A stretch of 64,000 nucleotides of DNA from an uncultured Coriobacteriaceae bacterium. Its GTDB lineage: Bacteria > Actinomycetota > Coriobacteriia > Coriobacteriales > Atopobiaceae. Where the stretch lies: NCBI GenBank assembly GCA_902786015.1, contig CADAAU010000013.1, forward strand, positions 1 to 64,000. Direction: 5' to 3'. This document shows, piece after piece, positions 42,469-51,075 of the stretch (position 1 is the first letter of the stretch; every line of letters starts with the position of its first letter). Below the pieces are notes generated by a model. It searched no databases. It was given only the letters and a program-made list of their open reading frames with translations, and was not told the origin of the DNA. A program made the translations under genes and the position numbers.

Positions 42469-44841
42469 ATGACCGTAGATCTAAAAGGACTCAATCCCGC
42501 GCAGCGCGAGGCGGTGCTCTGCACGGACGGACCGCTGCTCGTGCTTGCAGGCGCCGGCTCGGGCAAGACCCGTGTGCTCACCCAGCGCATTGCGCACATC
42601 GTGGGCGACTGCGATGTGCGGCCGTGGCATATCCTCGCCATTACGTTTACCAACAAGGCTGCGGCCGAGATGCGCGAGCGTATTGGTCAGGCGGTATCCG
42701 ATACGCGCGGCATGTGGATCTGCACATTCCACGCCATGTGCGTGCGTATGTTGCGCGACGATGCCGAGCTTATTGGCTACAAGACCAATTTCTCGATTTA
42801 CGACGACGACGATTCCAAGCGTCTGGTGCGTCAAATCATGACGGACCTCGATATCGACCAGCGCCACTTCCCGTTGCCCGCCATCCGCTCGCGTATTTCT
42901 GCGGCAAAAAACGCCTTGCTTTCGGTGGACGAGATGCAGGACCAGGCATCCGACCCGCTTGAGGCGGTGTCGGCGCGAGTTTATCGCGAACTGCAACGCC
43001 GCCTGGAGCGTGCCAATGCCATGGACTTTGACGACCTGCTCGTAAACGCCTACGAGCTGCTTGCAAAAAACGAGCGTTTGCTTGATGCCTACCAAGAACG
43101 CTTTACCTACATCTGTGTGGACGAGTACCAAGACACCAACCACGTTCAGTACGCCATTACCAACCTGTTGGCGAGCAAGTACCAAAACCTCATGGTGGTG
43201 GGTGATGACGACCAGTCCATCTACTCCTGGCGCGGTGCCGACATCCAAAACATCCTCTCGTTCAAGCGGGACTATCCCGAGGCGCACGTCGTTAAGTTGG
43301 AGCAAAACTATCGCTCCACCGGCCACATCCTCGCGGCTGCCAACGCCGTGGTGGCGCACAACTCTCGCCGCGAGTCCAAACGCCTGTTCACCGAATCGGG
43401 CGAAGGCGAGCTCATTCACGTGTTTCAGGCAGCCGACGAGCGAGACGAGGGGCGCTGGATTGGTGCCCAGATCGAGAAGCTGCATGACAAGGGCACGAGC
43501 TACGACGACGTGGCGGTATTCTATCGTACCAACGCGCAGTCGCGCGTGCTCGAAGATATGTTCTTGCGAGCGGGCGTGCCCTACAAGCTCGTGGGCGGTA
43601 CGCGATTCTTTGACCGCGCCGAGATTCGCGACGTTATGGCATATCTCAAGCTCGTGCTCAATCCCGACGACGACGTGAGCGCCCACCGCATCGTCAACAC
43701 GCCACGCCGTGGCATCGGTGCCGCGAGCATCGCAAAGATCGACTCGTACGCCATGAGCAACGGCATCTCGTTCTTCTCGGCGGCTCAAGCGTGCGTGGCC
43801 GAGCCGGGCGTACTGGGCGCGCGGGCGCGCAATGCTTTGGCTGGATGGACGCAGGTCATCGAGCATGCGCGTCATTATGACGGAGAGCTAATCGAAGTCG
43901 TCAAGCGCATCGTGGACGAAGCCGGGCTCATTCAAGCGCTCGAAGCCGAGCATAGCGTAGAGGCCGACGGCCGCGTGGAGAACATCCGCGAGTTTTTTGG
44001 CGTGGCGCAGGAATTTGACGAGTCTCACGAGGATGCGGCTGCCACGTTGGAAAGCCTACGACAGTTGCGAGCGGCGGGGGAGGAAGGCGTTGGTCCTGCT
44101 GAGCCGGCCGAGCAGGCCACTGTCGACGAAGTCGTTGCGCCGCCCGTGGCCTCGCAGATGCTGCCGGCCTTTCTTGAGTGGCTTGCCCTCCGAAGCGACT
44201 TGGATTCCCTTGCCGGTCAGACACAAGCCATCACGATGATGACAGTGCATTCGGCCAAGGGATTGGAGTTTCCCGTCGTGTTTGTTGCCGGCATGGAGGA
44301 GGGGCTGTTCCCGCACTCCAACGGCTCGGACGAGCCTGGTCGCATGGAGGAGGAGCGTCGTCTCGCCTACGTTGCTATCACCCGAGCGCGCAAGAGCCTC
44401 TACCTTACCTATGCATCCACGAGGCGCATGTACGGGTCTACTCAGGCGTATCCGCGCAGCCGCTTCGTGAACGAGATTCCCGAGGAGCACGTGGACTCAA
44501 TCGGCGTCGGTTCGTCAGGGTTCACGGGTGTCGGCTGGGAGAAGCGTGGCGATCGCCACGGCACGTTTGGATCAGGGCGCGGGCAGGACGTGTACGGCGG
44601 TCGTGTGTTTGGGCAGCGCACGCGGTCCACGGGACGCAGCTCCGCGTCCGAGCGCAGTGGTGCGGGACTGCCGAAGCCGCAGGCCAAGGAGGTGTTTGCT
44701 GTCGGTGATCGCGTTTCTCACAAGACGTTTGGCCCGGGACTCGTGCTGGCAGTGGACGGCGACGTCATCAAGGTGCAGTTCAGTCGCACCGGCAAGGTCA
44801 AGCAGCTCATGCGCGGCTTTGCCCCTCTGGTAAAGATTTAG
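42469..44841 (+). CDS. pcrA: ATP-dependent DNA helicase PcrA/UvrD
   Basis: 790 aa, superfamily 1A 3'-5' helicase for repair and replication restart. It starts at ATG 42469 after GGAGGGCTGT. The motifs in order are Q (LNPAQREAV), I (LAGAGSGKT), Ia (AITFTNKAAAEM), II (CVDEYQDTN), III (GDDDQSIYSWRGA), IV (LEQNYRST), V (TVHSAKGLEFPVVFVAGMEEGLFP) and VI (EERRLAYVAITRARKSLYL). The C-terminus ends with a Tudor-like fold (VGDRVSHKTFGPGLVLAVDGDVIKVQF), as in PcrA. Nothing is odd. It ends at a terminator shared with the convergent degV-like gene. Confidence 0.95.
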   Translation: MTVDLKGLNPAQREAVLCTDGPLLVLAGAGSGKTRVLTQRIAHIVGDCDVRPWHILAITFTNKAAAEMRERIGQAVSDTRGMWICTFHAMCVRMLRDDAELIGYKTNFSIYDDDDSKRLVRQIMTDLDIDQRHFPLPAIRSRISAAKNALLSVDEMQDQASDPLEAVSARVYRELQRRLERANAMDFDDLLVNAYELLAKNERLLDAYQERFTYICVDEYQDTNHVQYAITNLLASKYQNLMVVGDDDQSIYSWRGADIQNILSFKRDYPEAHVVKLEQNYRSTGHILAAANAVVAHNSRRESKRLFTESGEGELIHVFQAADERDEGRWIGAQIEKLHDKGTSYDDVAVFYRTNAQSRVLEDMFLRAGVPYKLVGGTRFFDRAEIRDVMAYLKLVLNPDDDVSAHRIVNTPRRGIGAASIAKIDSYAMSNGISFFSAAQACVAEPGVLGARARNALAGWTQVIEHARHYDGELIEVVKRIVDEAGLIQALEAEHSVEADGRVENIREFFGVAQEFDESHEDAAATLESLRQLRAAGEEGVGPAEPAEQATVDEVVAPPVASQMLPAFLEWLALRSDLDSLAGQTQAITMMTVHSAKGLEFPVVFVAGMEEGLFPHSNGSDEPGRMEEERRLAYVAITRARKSLYLTYASTRRMYGSTQAYPRSRFVNEIPEEHVDSIGVGSSGFTGVGWEKRGDRHGTFGSGRGQDVYGGRVFGQRTRSTGRSSASERSGAGLPKPQAKEVFAVGDRVSHKTFGPGLVLAVDGDVIKVQFSRTGKVKQLMRGFAPLVKI

Positions 44842-44852
44842 GGAACAGGACA

Positions 44853-44881
44853 GGGGGGCTGGTTACAATAACCAGCCCCCT
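44853..44881. terminator. Bidirectional terminator between pcrA and the DegV gene
   Basis: GGGGGCTGGTTA pairs with TAACCAGCCCCC over a 3-nt loop, 11 bp after the pcrA stop and 36 bp from the DegV stop. It is placed to end both convergent transcripts. Confidence 0.7.
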
Positions 44882-44916
44882 CTGCTGCGCCAGCTTGCCT
44901 CGTACAAGAGGCGTGC

Positions 44917-45771
44917 CTATGCCGGCTGGACTCCCATGCCAACGAGCTCGGGCCCCGTGTGTACCACCAGGTCCGCCGAGAGACCAGAGCGAATGACCTC
45001 GCAGATGTTGCCAATTTCGCTTCGCAGACGCTCTTCGAGCTGATCGAACATATCGGACGCGTCGGTGCAGCAGATGCCCACGCGCACCTTGTCGAACTGC
45101 TCGGCATACGAGCGGATCATGCGGACTTGCGCGGAGATGGCGCGATCCCAGCCGCGGGTCTTCTTGGCCACCACGTAATAGCCGCCTTCGTCGCAGGTGA
45201 TTACCGGCTTGATGTTGAGGACGCTGCCGAGTCGATACGTGAGCTGGTTGATGCGGCCCCCCTTGTACAGGTAGTCGAGGGTCTTGGTCACAAAGAATAC
45301 ATGGCTCTTTTCGGCTAGGTCGTCCAGGCGGGCACCCAGCTCGCCAAAGGGGACGCCCCGCTCGATCATGCGTTGGGCCTGCATTACGACCATGCCCGCT
45401 ACGACGCCAATGCTCTTTGTGTCGCAAATGGTCAGCGGGAAATCGACCATGCGCGACACCATCTTTACCGTTTGGTAGGTGGCCGAGAGTGCCGAAGAGA
45501 TAGTGACAAAGACGCCGCGCTCATATCCGCCCGCCTTTGCCTGTTCAATGGCGGTCTTTATCTGCTGGGGCGTGGGCAGGGAAGTGGTGGGAATTTCTTC
45601 GTCGAGTCGCGCTATTACCTCGTCACAGCTGATGTCGACGCCACTTCTATACGTGTTTCCGTCCCTATAGTTGATGAGTAGCGGTACGACGCGGATATCA
45701 TGCTCGTTCACGAACTCCTCTGGCGTGTTGGTGCCAGAGTCAGTAAGGATTGCGATGCGTTGGTCGTTCAT
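44917..45771 (-). CDS. DegV family fatty-acid-binding protein
   Basis: About 284 aa from ATG 45771, which has GGGAGGGAC before it; the frame is open to 45804. The DegV marks are AILTDSGTNTPEEF, VPLLINY, the Thr-Ser cluster TTSLPTPQQ, the VFVTISSALSATYQT loop and TLDYLYKGGRIN. DegV (FakB) proteins bind a fatty acid for phosphorylation by FakA and so feed host or exogenous fatty acids into phospholipids. No fakA lies nearby. It converges on pcrA. Confidence 0.88.
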   Translation of the reverse strand: MNDQRIAILTDSGTNTPEEFVNEHDIRVVPLLINYRDGNTYRSGVDISCDEVIARLDEEIPTTSLPTPQQIKTAIEQAKAGGYERGVFVTISSALSATYQTVKMVSRMVDFPLTICDTKSIGVVAGMVVMQAQRMIERGVPFGELGARLDDLAEKSHVFFVTKTLDYLYKGGRINQLTYRLGSVLNIKPVITCDEGGYYVVAKKTRGWDRAISAQVRMIRSYAEQFDKVRVGICCTDASDMFDQLEERLRSEIGNICEVIRSGLSADLVVHTGPELVGMGVQPA

Positions 45772-45860
45772 GTCCCTCCCAAAGATTCGTGTGTCACTCA
45801 CCATGGGACTATAGCACTTGCGGTAGGATTAAGAGTTACAAAGGGGGATTGGGGGGTTGT

Positions 45861-47354
45861 ATGCTCAACACGCCTAAACATGGTTCGTTTACACCCATAC
45901 TATCTCGTCATGAAGAAGTCGAAGCTCCTGACGTCCTCGAACTCAATGACGCCGACAACATGAGGCGTTTCATCTTTGACGAGCCGGCAGTCATTCGACG
46001 ACTCGAGCAAAGATCGGTATTTGAGGATATTACGTCCAACGGGACGGTCGCGGCTGCCGTCATGGTTCTGGCGGCGATTCTTGCCGTCGTGGTCGCAAAC
46101 TCACCGGCGTATGCCGTCGTCGAAGAGGCGCTCATGTCGACCATTGGCTTTACGATTGGCCCCCTTACGGTGGACATCTCGTTCGAGGCGTTCGTCAACG
46201 ATGCTCTGATGGCGGTCTTCTTTTTGCTGGTGGGCATCGAGCTCAAATACGAGATGACGGTGGGCCAGCTCAGGCGGCCACGTCAGGCCGCCCTGCCCAT
46301 GCTGGCGGCCGTCGGCGGCGTGGCTGTGCCTGCGATGATATACCTCGCGTTCAATCACGGAGAGACGGGTAGCGGTTGGGCGATACCCATTGCCACCGAC
46401 ATCGCATTTGCCTTGGGCGTCATGTCGCTTCTGGGCGATCGCATTGCCCCCGAGACGAAGGTCTTCTTTCAAACTCTGGCAATTGCCGATGACATCCTGG
46501 CCATCGTAGTGTTGGCGCTGTTCTATGGTCAGACGCCAAACATCGCATGGTGTGGCGCGTCGCTTGCCGCAGTCGTGGTGCTCGCGATGCTCAACGGCGC
46601 GCGCGTGTATTCGGTCAAGCCGTACGCGCTCGTGGGCATCGTGCTGTGGGTGTGCATGTATAAGAGCGGCATTCACGCCACTCTTGCCGGAGTCATCCTC
46701 GCCTTCTTCTTGCCGGCGCGGACCGATGTTCGTCTCTCGGCTCTGCACGATTGGCTGGACGGGTGGGCAACGGAGCTCGATGACAACTACGACGACGAGA
46801 CCCACGTGCTCGGCCAGCACGACTTTACCGATGACGCAAACATCGTGGAACGCGTCATGCACCACGTGACGCCTCCACTGCTTCGCACGGAGCACAACAT
46901 CGCGGTGTTGGTGAACTTTGGGATTCTGCCGCTGTTCGCCTTCGTGAATGCGCAGGTGAGGCTTGTGGGGGTCGACCCGGCATCAATCGTGGGTAACTCC
47001 GTGACGCAGGGCGCATTTCTTGGCGCGGTTCTCGGCAAGCCAGCAGGCATCATTTTGGTGACGTTGGTGCTCGTACGAATCGGTTTCGCCAAGCTACCAC
47101 GTCATGTGGACTGGGTCCAGATAATTGCGGTGGGCATAATGGGCGGCTTGGGCTTTACCATGTCGATTCTCATCGCGGGGCTGGCGTTTCCCGACCCGGC
47201 GTATGTGATGGCGGCGAAGTGTGCCATATTGGCAGGTTCCGTGACGTCTGCGTTGGCGGGTATAGTCTTTGTGCATGTGGCTGAGGCGGCAATTGCACAC
47301 CGAGAACAACAAGAGCTCCTTCGTTCGGAGCCAGACACAAAGGAGCAATCATGA
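45861..47354 (+). CDS. nhaA: Na+/H+ antiporter NhaA
   Basis: About 497 aa from ATG 45861 (GGGGGGTTGT upstream). It has the NhaA fold with VNDALMAVFFLLVGIELKYEM, the key motif IPIATDIAFALGVMSLLG, where T and D lie at the crossed helices, and LAIADDILAIVVLALFYG with the DD pair that binds Na+. The late GKPAGIILVTLVLVRIGFAKLP is also typical. It is about 100 residues longer than E. coli NhaA, mainly through an acidic N-terminus (EEVEAPDVLELNDAD) and an acidic internal loop (TELDDNYDDETHVLGQHDFTDD). Role: sodium export and pH control. Its stop overlaps the next gene by 4 bp. Confidence 0.93.
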   Translation: MLNTPKHGSFTPILSRHEEVEAPDVLELNDADNMRRFIFDEPAVIRRLEQRSVFEDITSNGTVAAAVMVLAAILAVVVANSPAYAVVEEALMSTIGFTIGPLTVDISFEAFVNDALMAVFFLLVGIELKYEMTVGQLRRPRQAALPMLAAVGGVAVPAMIYLAFNHGETGSGWAIPIATDIAFALGVMSLLGDRIAPETKVFFQTLAIADDILAIVVLALFYGQTPNIAWCGASLAAVVVLAMLNGARVYSVKPYALVGIVLWVCMYKSGIHATLAGVILAFFLPARTDVRLSALHDWLDGWATELDDNYDDETHVLGQHDFTDDANIVERVMHHVTPPLLRTEHNIAVLVNFGILPLFAFVNAQVRLVGVDPASIVGNSVTQGAFLGAVLGKPAGIILVTLVLVRIGFAKLPRHVDWVQIIAVGIMGGLGFTMSILIAGLAFPDPAYVMAAKCAILAGSVTSALAGIVFVHVAEAAIAHREQQELLRSEPDTKEQS

Positions 47355-47611
47355 TATCTCCCTCACGGCCGGCAGACGAGTACGGCGAGCTGCAAGGGCT
47401 GGTCGACGACCTGTTTCGCGACGCACTCGGAGGCTCGGTGGCTCGAGTCGACGTGCTCGTGCGTGCAGAGGTCAACGACCTGTCGGATGACCTCATGGAA
47501 GTGGTGGAGCTGCTGCCCGCGGGAACCTACAAGCGGATGCGACTCTGCGACCAGCTCAACTCCATTATCACGGCACACGGCTGGGCGTATTTGTACGGTA
47601 CGGTCGAGTAG
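47351..47611 (+). CDS. Small conserved-looking hypothetical protein downstream of nhaA
   Basis: 86 aa, starting in the ATGA overlap with nhaA, which suggests translational coupling. The sequence is acidic with helical periodicity (ELQGLVDDLFRDALGGSVARVDVLVRAEVNDLSDDLMEVVELLPAGTY) and ends AHGWAYLYGTVE. It has no membrane span and no motif that I know. It could be a regulatory partner of the antiporter or simply co-transcribed. Codon use is like its neighbours, so it is probably a real gene. Confidence 0.7.
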   Translation: MISPSRPADEYGELQGLVDDLFRDALGGSVARVDVLVRAEVNDLSDDLMEVVELLPAGTYKRMRLCDQLNSIITAHGWAYLYGTVE

Positions 47612-47827
47612 AGGCTGTGGCGCTGATTTGAGTTGGACTCCGAGCATACAGACGTGACTCGTGCTATAACAGCTTGTGGATAAAACTGCGCGTTAGGGGC
47701 TTGCGAATTAAGGTATCTTATGAGACGATGAAATTCCGAGCTACTCACTGTGGGCAACTCGGAAATGAGCCGTAAAGCAGTGCGGCATGTTTGAGTGTGT
47801 CATGAAAAGCAGTAGAGAGGGAGGTTC

Positions 47828-49423
47828 ATGAAGGTGGACGGTTGGAAGCGAAGGGTCGGCGCAACGGCAATGTCGCTCTGCCTCGTGGCTTCGTTGATGC
47901 CCGCAACGGCAATCGCCGAGGAAACGGAGGCAATTGAGGCCCAGACAGAAGAAGCTGCTGCACCCGAGTATGTGAAAGAAATCGTCGAATACCGCGGGGG
48001 CACGGTGACCGAGGATGTCGGTGACATCGACGGAACGTCGACGGGGCAACGTGGAGTGTCGGTAGAGGCCGCCATGAACAGTTCGGCTACTGTAAATGTT
48101 GGTGATGTCCAAGCAAAGGATAGCGGTGTCGAAAATGGGGCAGCGATAGGATCAACCACAGACGTTACCGCTGGCAACGTAAGCGTTACGAGCGACATCG
48201 ATTTTGTGACGGGAGAACCTACAGGCGTTTACAATTATTCCGCAGGCAACAAGAGCAGCGCCACCACAACAGTTAGGGACGTCTCGTTTACCAGCACAGT
48301 AAACAATGGTGCCGCTGTATGGACATCGAACCAGGGAGATAGCAACAACAGCTTGACTGCCAGGACGGTTACCAGTGATGCTTCGGGCGTCTTGGTCACT
48401 TGCATTGAAGATGGCGCCTCAAGCGTGAACGTTGAGGACAGCGTGAAGGCGAAGGAGACCGGCGTCACCATTGTGCAGCGTGGCGAGAACAGCTCGATAG
48501 ACGTGAATGTGGCAAACACCATCTCGGGCGATAAGTGCGGCGTTGGGATCAATGCGTCCGATCCGTCTACGATCAAGCTCACCACTTGGAAGATCGAGTC
48601 GTCCGAGGGCGAGATAGTTTCTGCAAAGCAGTTTAAGGAAGTTCCGCTGGAATCCGGTGCTACTCAATCGGAGCTCGTCGATGTTACCGAAGACTTCGCC
48701 AAGACCATCAACTACATCATCAAACTGGAGCAGCCCAAGGAGGGCGGTGCCATAGCGGCCACCAACGCGCTCGGAGAAGCCATAGAAACGGCGCACGAGG
48801 GCGAAAAGGTGCTTCTTAAGGTAGAACTTAAGGACGGATACAAGCTTCTTGCAGCCTACAATGGCGAGGGCAAGGAACAAAAGCTCGTTGCAGTTGACGG
48901 CAAGTACTATGTCGAGGTCCCGCGTGGCGGCGGTGTGTATCTTTCGGTGGAACTAGAGGGCGCTCCTGCTCTCGCTCCAGAGCAAATTCCAGAGTCCATT
49001 CCCAACTCGCAGCCCGCGCCTACGCTGGAGTCCGCACTTGCGTTGGAGCCCGCGCCTACGCTGGAGTCCACACTTGCGTTGGAACCCGCGCTTTGGCGCG
49101 AGACCGTCGCAGGTCCGACTGGTAACGTGAACGTTGACGGGTCGTTCTCCATTGATTCGGATGAATCGGGTATCCACGTGGCTGCCAGGAACGGCAGCAA
49201 TAGCGTTGGCACCCAGACGATTACCGCCAAGCCCGGTGTCGGCCTGAAGATTAAGGCCACCGTGAACGAAGGGTCCTTCCATGTGAAGATGATCGACAGC
49301 GCGGACAAAGTGGTTTTTGACGAGGATATTACGAAGAGCACGACCAAGTCGGTATCGGTTGAGGGAACTGTGCGAGTTGAGGTAAAGGCCAACGCGGCTG
49401 ACGGTACCATCGACATCGCGTAG
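47828..49423 (+). CDS. Secreted protein with beta-type repeats, function unknown
   Basis: 531 aa with a clear signal peptide (KRRVGATAMSLCLVASLMPATAIAEE, cut near residue 30). Residues 65-250 are about seven loose repeats of 20-25 residues rich in Ser/Thr/Val/Asn, such as SATVNVGDVQAKDSGV, SSATTTVRDVSFTS and SSIDVNVANTISG, suggestive of a beta-solenoid. Residues 285-370 are another beta domain. A Pro-Thr-Leu-Glu linker with two near-identical 14-residue units follows, and then a C-terminal beta-sandwich-like domain. There is no LPxTG or C-terminal membrane helix, so it is released or held by the wall non-covalently. The ATG follows AGAGAGGGAGGTTC. Confidence 0.75.
   Translation: MKVDGWKRRVGATAMSLCLVASLMPATAIAEETEAIEAQTEEAAAPEYVKEIVEYRGGTVTEDVGDIDGTSTGQRGVSVEAAMNSSATVNVGDVQAKDSGVENGAAIGSTTDVTAGNVSVTSDIDFVTGEPTGVYNYSAGNKSSATTTVRDVSFTSTVNNGAAVWTSNQGDSNNSLTARTVTSDASGVLVTCIEDGASSVNVEDSVKAKETGVTIVQRGENSSIDVNVANTISGDKCGVGINASDPSTIKLTTWKIESSEGEIVSAKQFKEVPLESGATQSELVDVTEDFAKTINYIIKLEQPKEGGAIAATNALGEAIETAHEGEKVLLKVELKDGYKLLAAYNGEGKEQKLVAVDGKYYVEVPRGGGVYLSVELEGAPALAPEQIPESIPNSQPAPTLESALALEPAPTLESTLALEPALWRETVAGPTGNVNVDGSFSIDSDESGIHVAARNGSNSVGTQTITAKPGVGLKIKATVNEGSFHVKMIDSADKVVFDEDITKSTTKSVSVEGTVRVEVKANAADGTIDIA
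49032..49087 (+). repeat. Tandem repeat encoding the Pro/Leu/Glu linker
   Basis: Two near-identical units of about 42 bp each, beginning CTACGCTGGAGTCC, encode PTLESALALEPA and PTLESTLALEPA in the secreted protein's linker. Such repeats can vary in number by slippage. Confidence 0.6.
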
Positions 49424-49460
49424 GTTGTTTCTAAAGGTTCAGGAAACTAGCTGATTGTGG

Positions 49461-49503
49461 GGCGACCCCCGGATCGAACGGTTTGTTCGATTCGGGGGTC
49501 GCC
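49461..49503 (+). terminator. Terminator of the secreted-protein gene
   Basis: Arms 49461-49479 and 49485-49503 pair over 19 positions with one G-T type difference, followed by TTCTTTA. Confidence 0.8.
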
Positions 49504-49568
49504 TTCTTTATGGTTAGCTAACCATACCTGCTGGCGCGATTAACGCTGTATGTTCGTGTTGTCTGCGC

Positions 49569-49574
49569 TATACT
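49569..49574 (+). promoter_or_regulatory. -10 box of the aminotransferase gene
   Basis: TATACT stands 30 bp before the start at 49604. A -35 box is not clear. Confidence 0.4.
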
Positions 49575-49603
49575 TGCCACGAAATCGACTTTGAGGAGGC
49601 AGC

Positions 49604-50881
49604 ATGCCAAACGCTTATCAAAACATGGGACCAGCCGAGCTCGATGCAATGATTGCGCAGCTTGAGGCCGAGGCAGAGGCGATTCGCGCGCGTGGCCTCA
49701 AGCTCGACATGGCGCGTGGCAAGCCCAGCGTCGAGCAGACCAACCTGTCTCGTCCCATGCTCGACACGCTTACCAGCAAGTCGGAGCTCGTGGATGAGGG
49801 TGCTCCGGCCGACAACTACGGGATTCCCGACGGCCTGCCCTCGGCGAGACGCCTGGCGGCAGACCTTCTTGGCGTCGACGCGCAGAACGTGTTGGTGTGT
49901 GGCTCCTCGAGCCTGAACCTCATGCACGACGTGGTGGTCAATGCATATACCAAGGGCATTGGCGGCTGCAAGCCGTGGTGTCAGCAGGGAGAGATCGCAT
50001 TTTTGTGCCCAAGCCCCGGCTACGATCGCCACTTCGCCGTCACTGAGCGCTATGGCATCAAAAACATTCCCATCGAGATGACCGCAGATGGCCCCAACAT
50101 GGACGAGGTCGAGCGCCTCGTGAGCACCGATGCCTCCATCAAGGGAATGTGGTGTGTTCCCAAGTATGCGAATCCCACGGGCGTGACCTATTCCGATGAG
50201 GTTGTGCGACGGATTGCCGCGCTCAAGCCTCTTGCGCCGGACTTTCGCGTGTTCTGGGACAACGCCTATATCGTGCACGACCTGTACGATGAAGGCGATA
50301 AGCTCCTAAACATCTTTGACGTTCTTGCCGAGCAGGGGCGCGAGAATCTGGTGTATGAGTTTGCTTCCACGGCAAAGATCACGTTCCCGAGCTCGGGTAT
50401 GGCGTTTGTGACGGCAAGCCCCGTCGACATAGCAGAGATTCGTGCGGCCTTTGCGATCGAGCGTGTGAGTCCCGAAAAGATCTCGCAGCTGGCCCACGTT
50501 CGTTTCTTGCACGATGCGGACGGCGTGCGCGCACACATGGCCAAGCACGCAGAGATTTTGCGTCCGCGGTTCGAGCTCGTGCAGCAAAAGCTCGAGGACG
50601 GGCTGGCCGATTTGGACGTGGCCACATGGACCAAGCCGCGAGGTGGATACTTCGTGTCGTTCGATGGCCCCGAGGGCTCGGCCAAGGCAATCGTCTCGCT
50701 CATGTCTGAGCTCGGTGTCACGCTCACTGGAGCTGGAGCCACGTGGCCATACGGCGAGGACCCGCGCGACACCAACATTCGCATCGCGCCGACGTTCCCC
50801 TCGCCCGACGAGCTGGGTGAGGCGCTTGACGTGTTCGTGGTTGCCGTCAAGTTGGTGTCGGCCCGTCTGGCACGTGCATAA
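49604..50881 (+). CDS. Aminotransferase, subgroup Ic aspartate aminotransferase type
   Basis: 425 aa, fold-type I PLP enzyme. The PLP lysine is in YEFASTAKITFPSSGMAF. Other contacts are CPSPGYDRHF, KYANPTGVTYSD, FWDNAYIVHDLY and the late GATWPYGEDPRDTNIRIAPTFPS, whose last Arg should bind the substrate carboxylate. The DMARGKPS start and these motifs match the subgroup Ic aspartate aminotransferases (PF12897), a form found in some bacteria in place of AspC. Expected reaction: aspartate plus 2-oxoglutarate to oxaloacetate plus glutamate. The ATG follows TTGAGGAGGCAGC. A monocistronic unit with its own terminator. Confidence 0.88.
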   Translation: MPNAYQNMGPAELDAMIAQLEAEAEAIRARGLKLDMARGKPSVEQTNLSRPMLDTLTSKSELVDEGAPADNYGIPDGLPSARRLAADLLGVDAQNVLVCGSSSLNLMHDVVVNAYTKGIGGCKPWCQQGEIAFLCPSPGYDRHFAVTERYGIKNIPIEMTADGPNMDEVERLVSTDASIKGMWCVPKYANPTGVTYSDEVVRRIAALKPLAPDFRVFWDNAYIVHDLYDEGDKLLNIFDVLAEQGRENLVYEFASTAKITFPSSGMAFVTASPVDIAEIRAAFAIERVSPEKISQLAHVRFLHDADGVRAHMAKHAEILRPRFELVQQKLEDGLADLDVATWTKPRGGYFVSFDGPEGSAKAIVSLMSELGVTLTGAGATWPYGEDPRDTNIRIAPTFPSPDELGEALDVFVVAVKLVSARLARA

Positions 50882-50908
50882 CGGTCAATTTACGACGAGA
50901 AATGAATG

Positions 50909-50940
50909 GCGACGGAAGGGGCTTTTGTCCCTTTGTCGCC
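50909..50940 (+). terminator. Terminator of the aminotransferase gene
   Basis: GGCGACGGAAGGGGC and GTCCCTTTGTCGCC form an imperfect hairpin 28 bp after the stop. The loop wording resembles the hairpins at 8483 and 10523. Confidence 0.55.
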
Positions 50941-51075
50941 ATTCTCGCCATGTGAAAAAGGGAAACGGGCTTTTTTCGCTGGCAGAATTATGTAGAATGG
51001 GCTTTCGTATGTCGCTGTACGTACGAGTGAGGCGCATGCGAGCGCAGGCAAAGGTACACGGGAGGCAGATAGAGC

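Noticed and set aside
49461-49503. GGTTTGTTCGATTC text resembling a tRNA T-arm
   Set aside because: The surrounding bases form one long terminator stem, with no D-arm, anticodon arm or acceptor stem.
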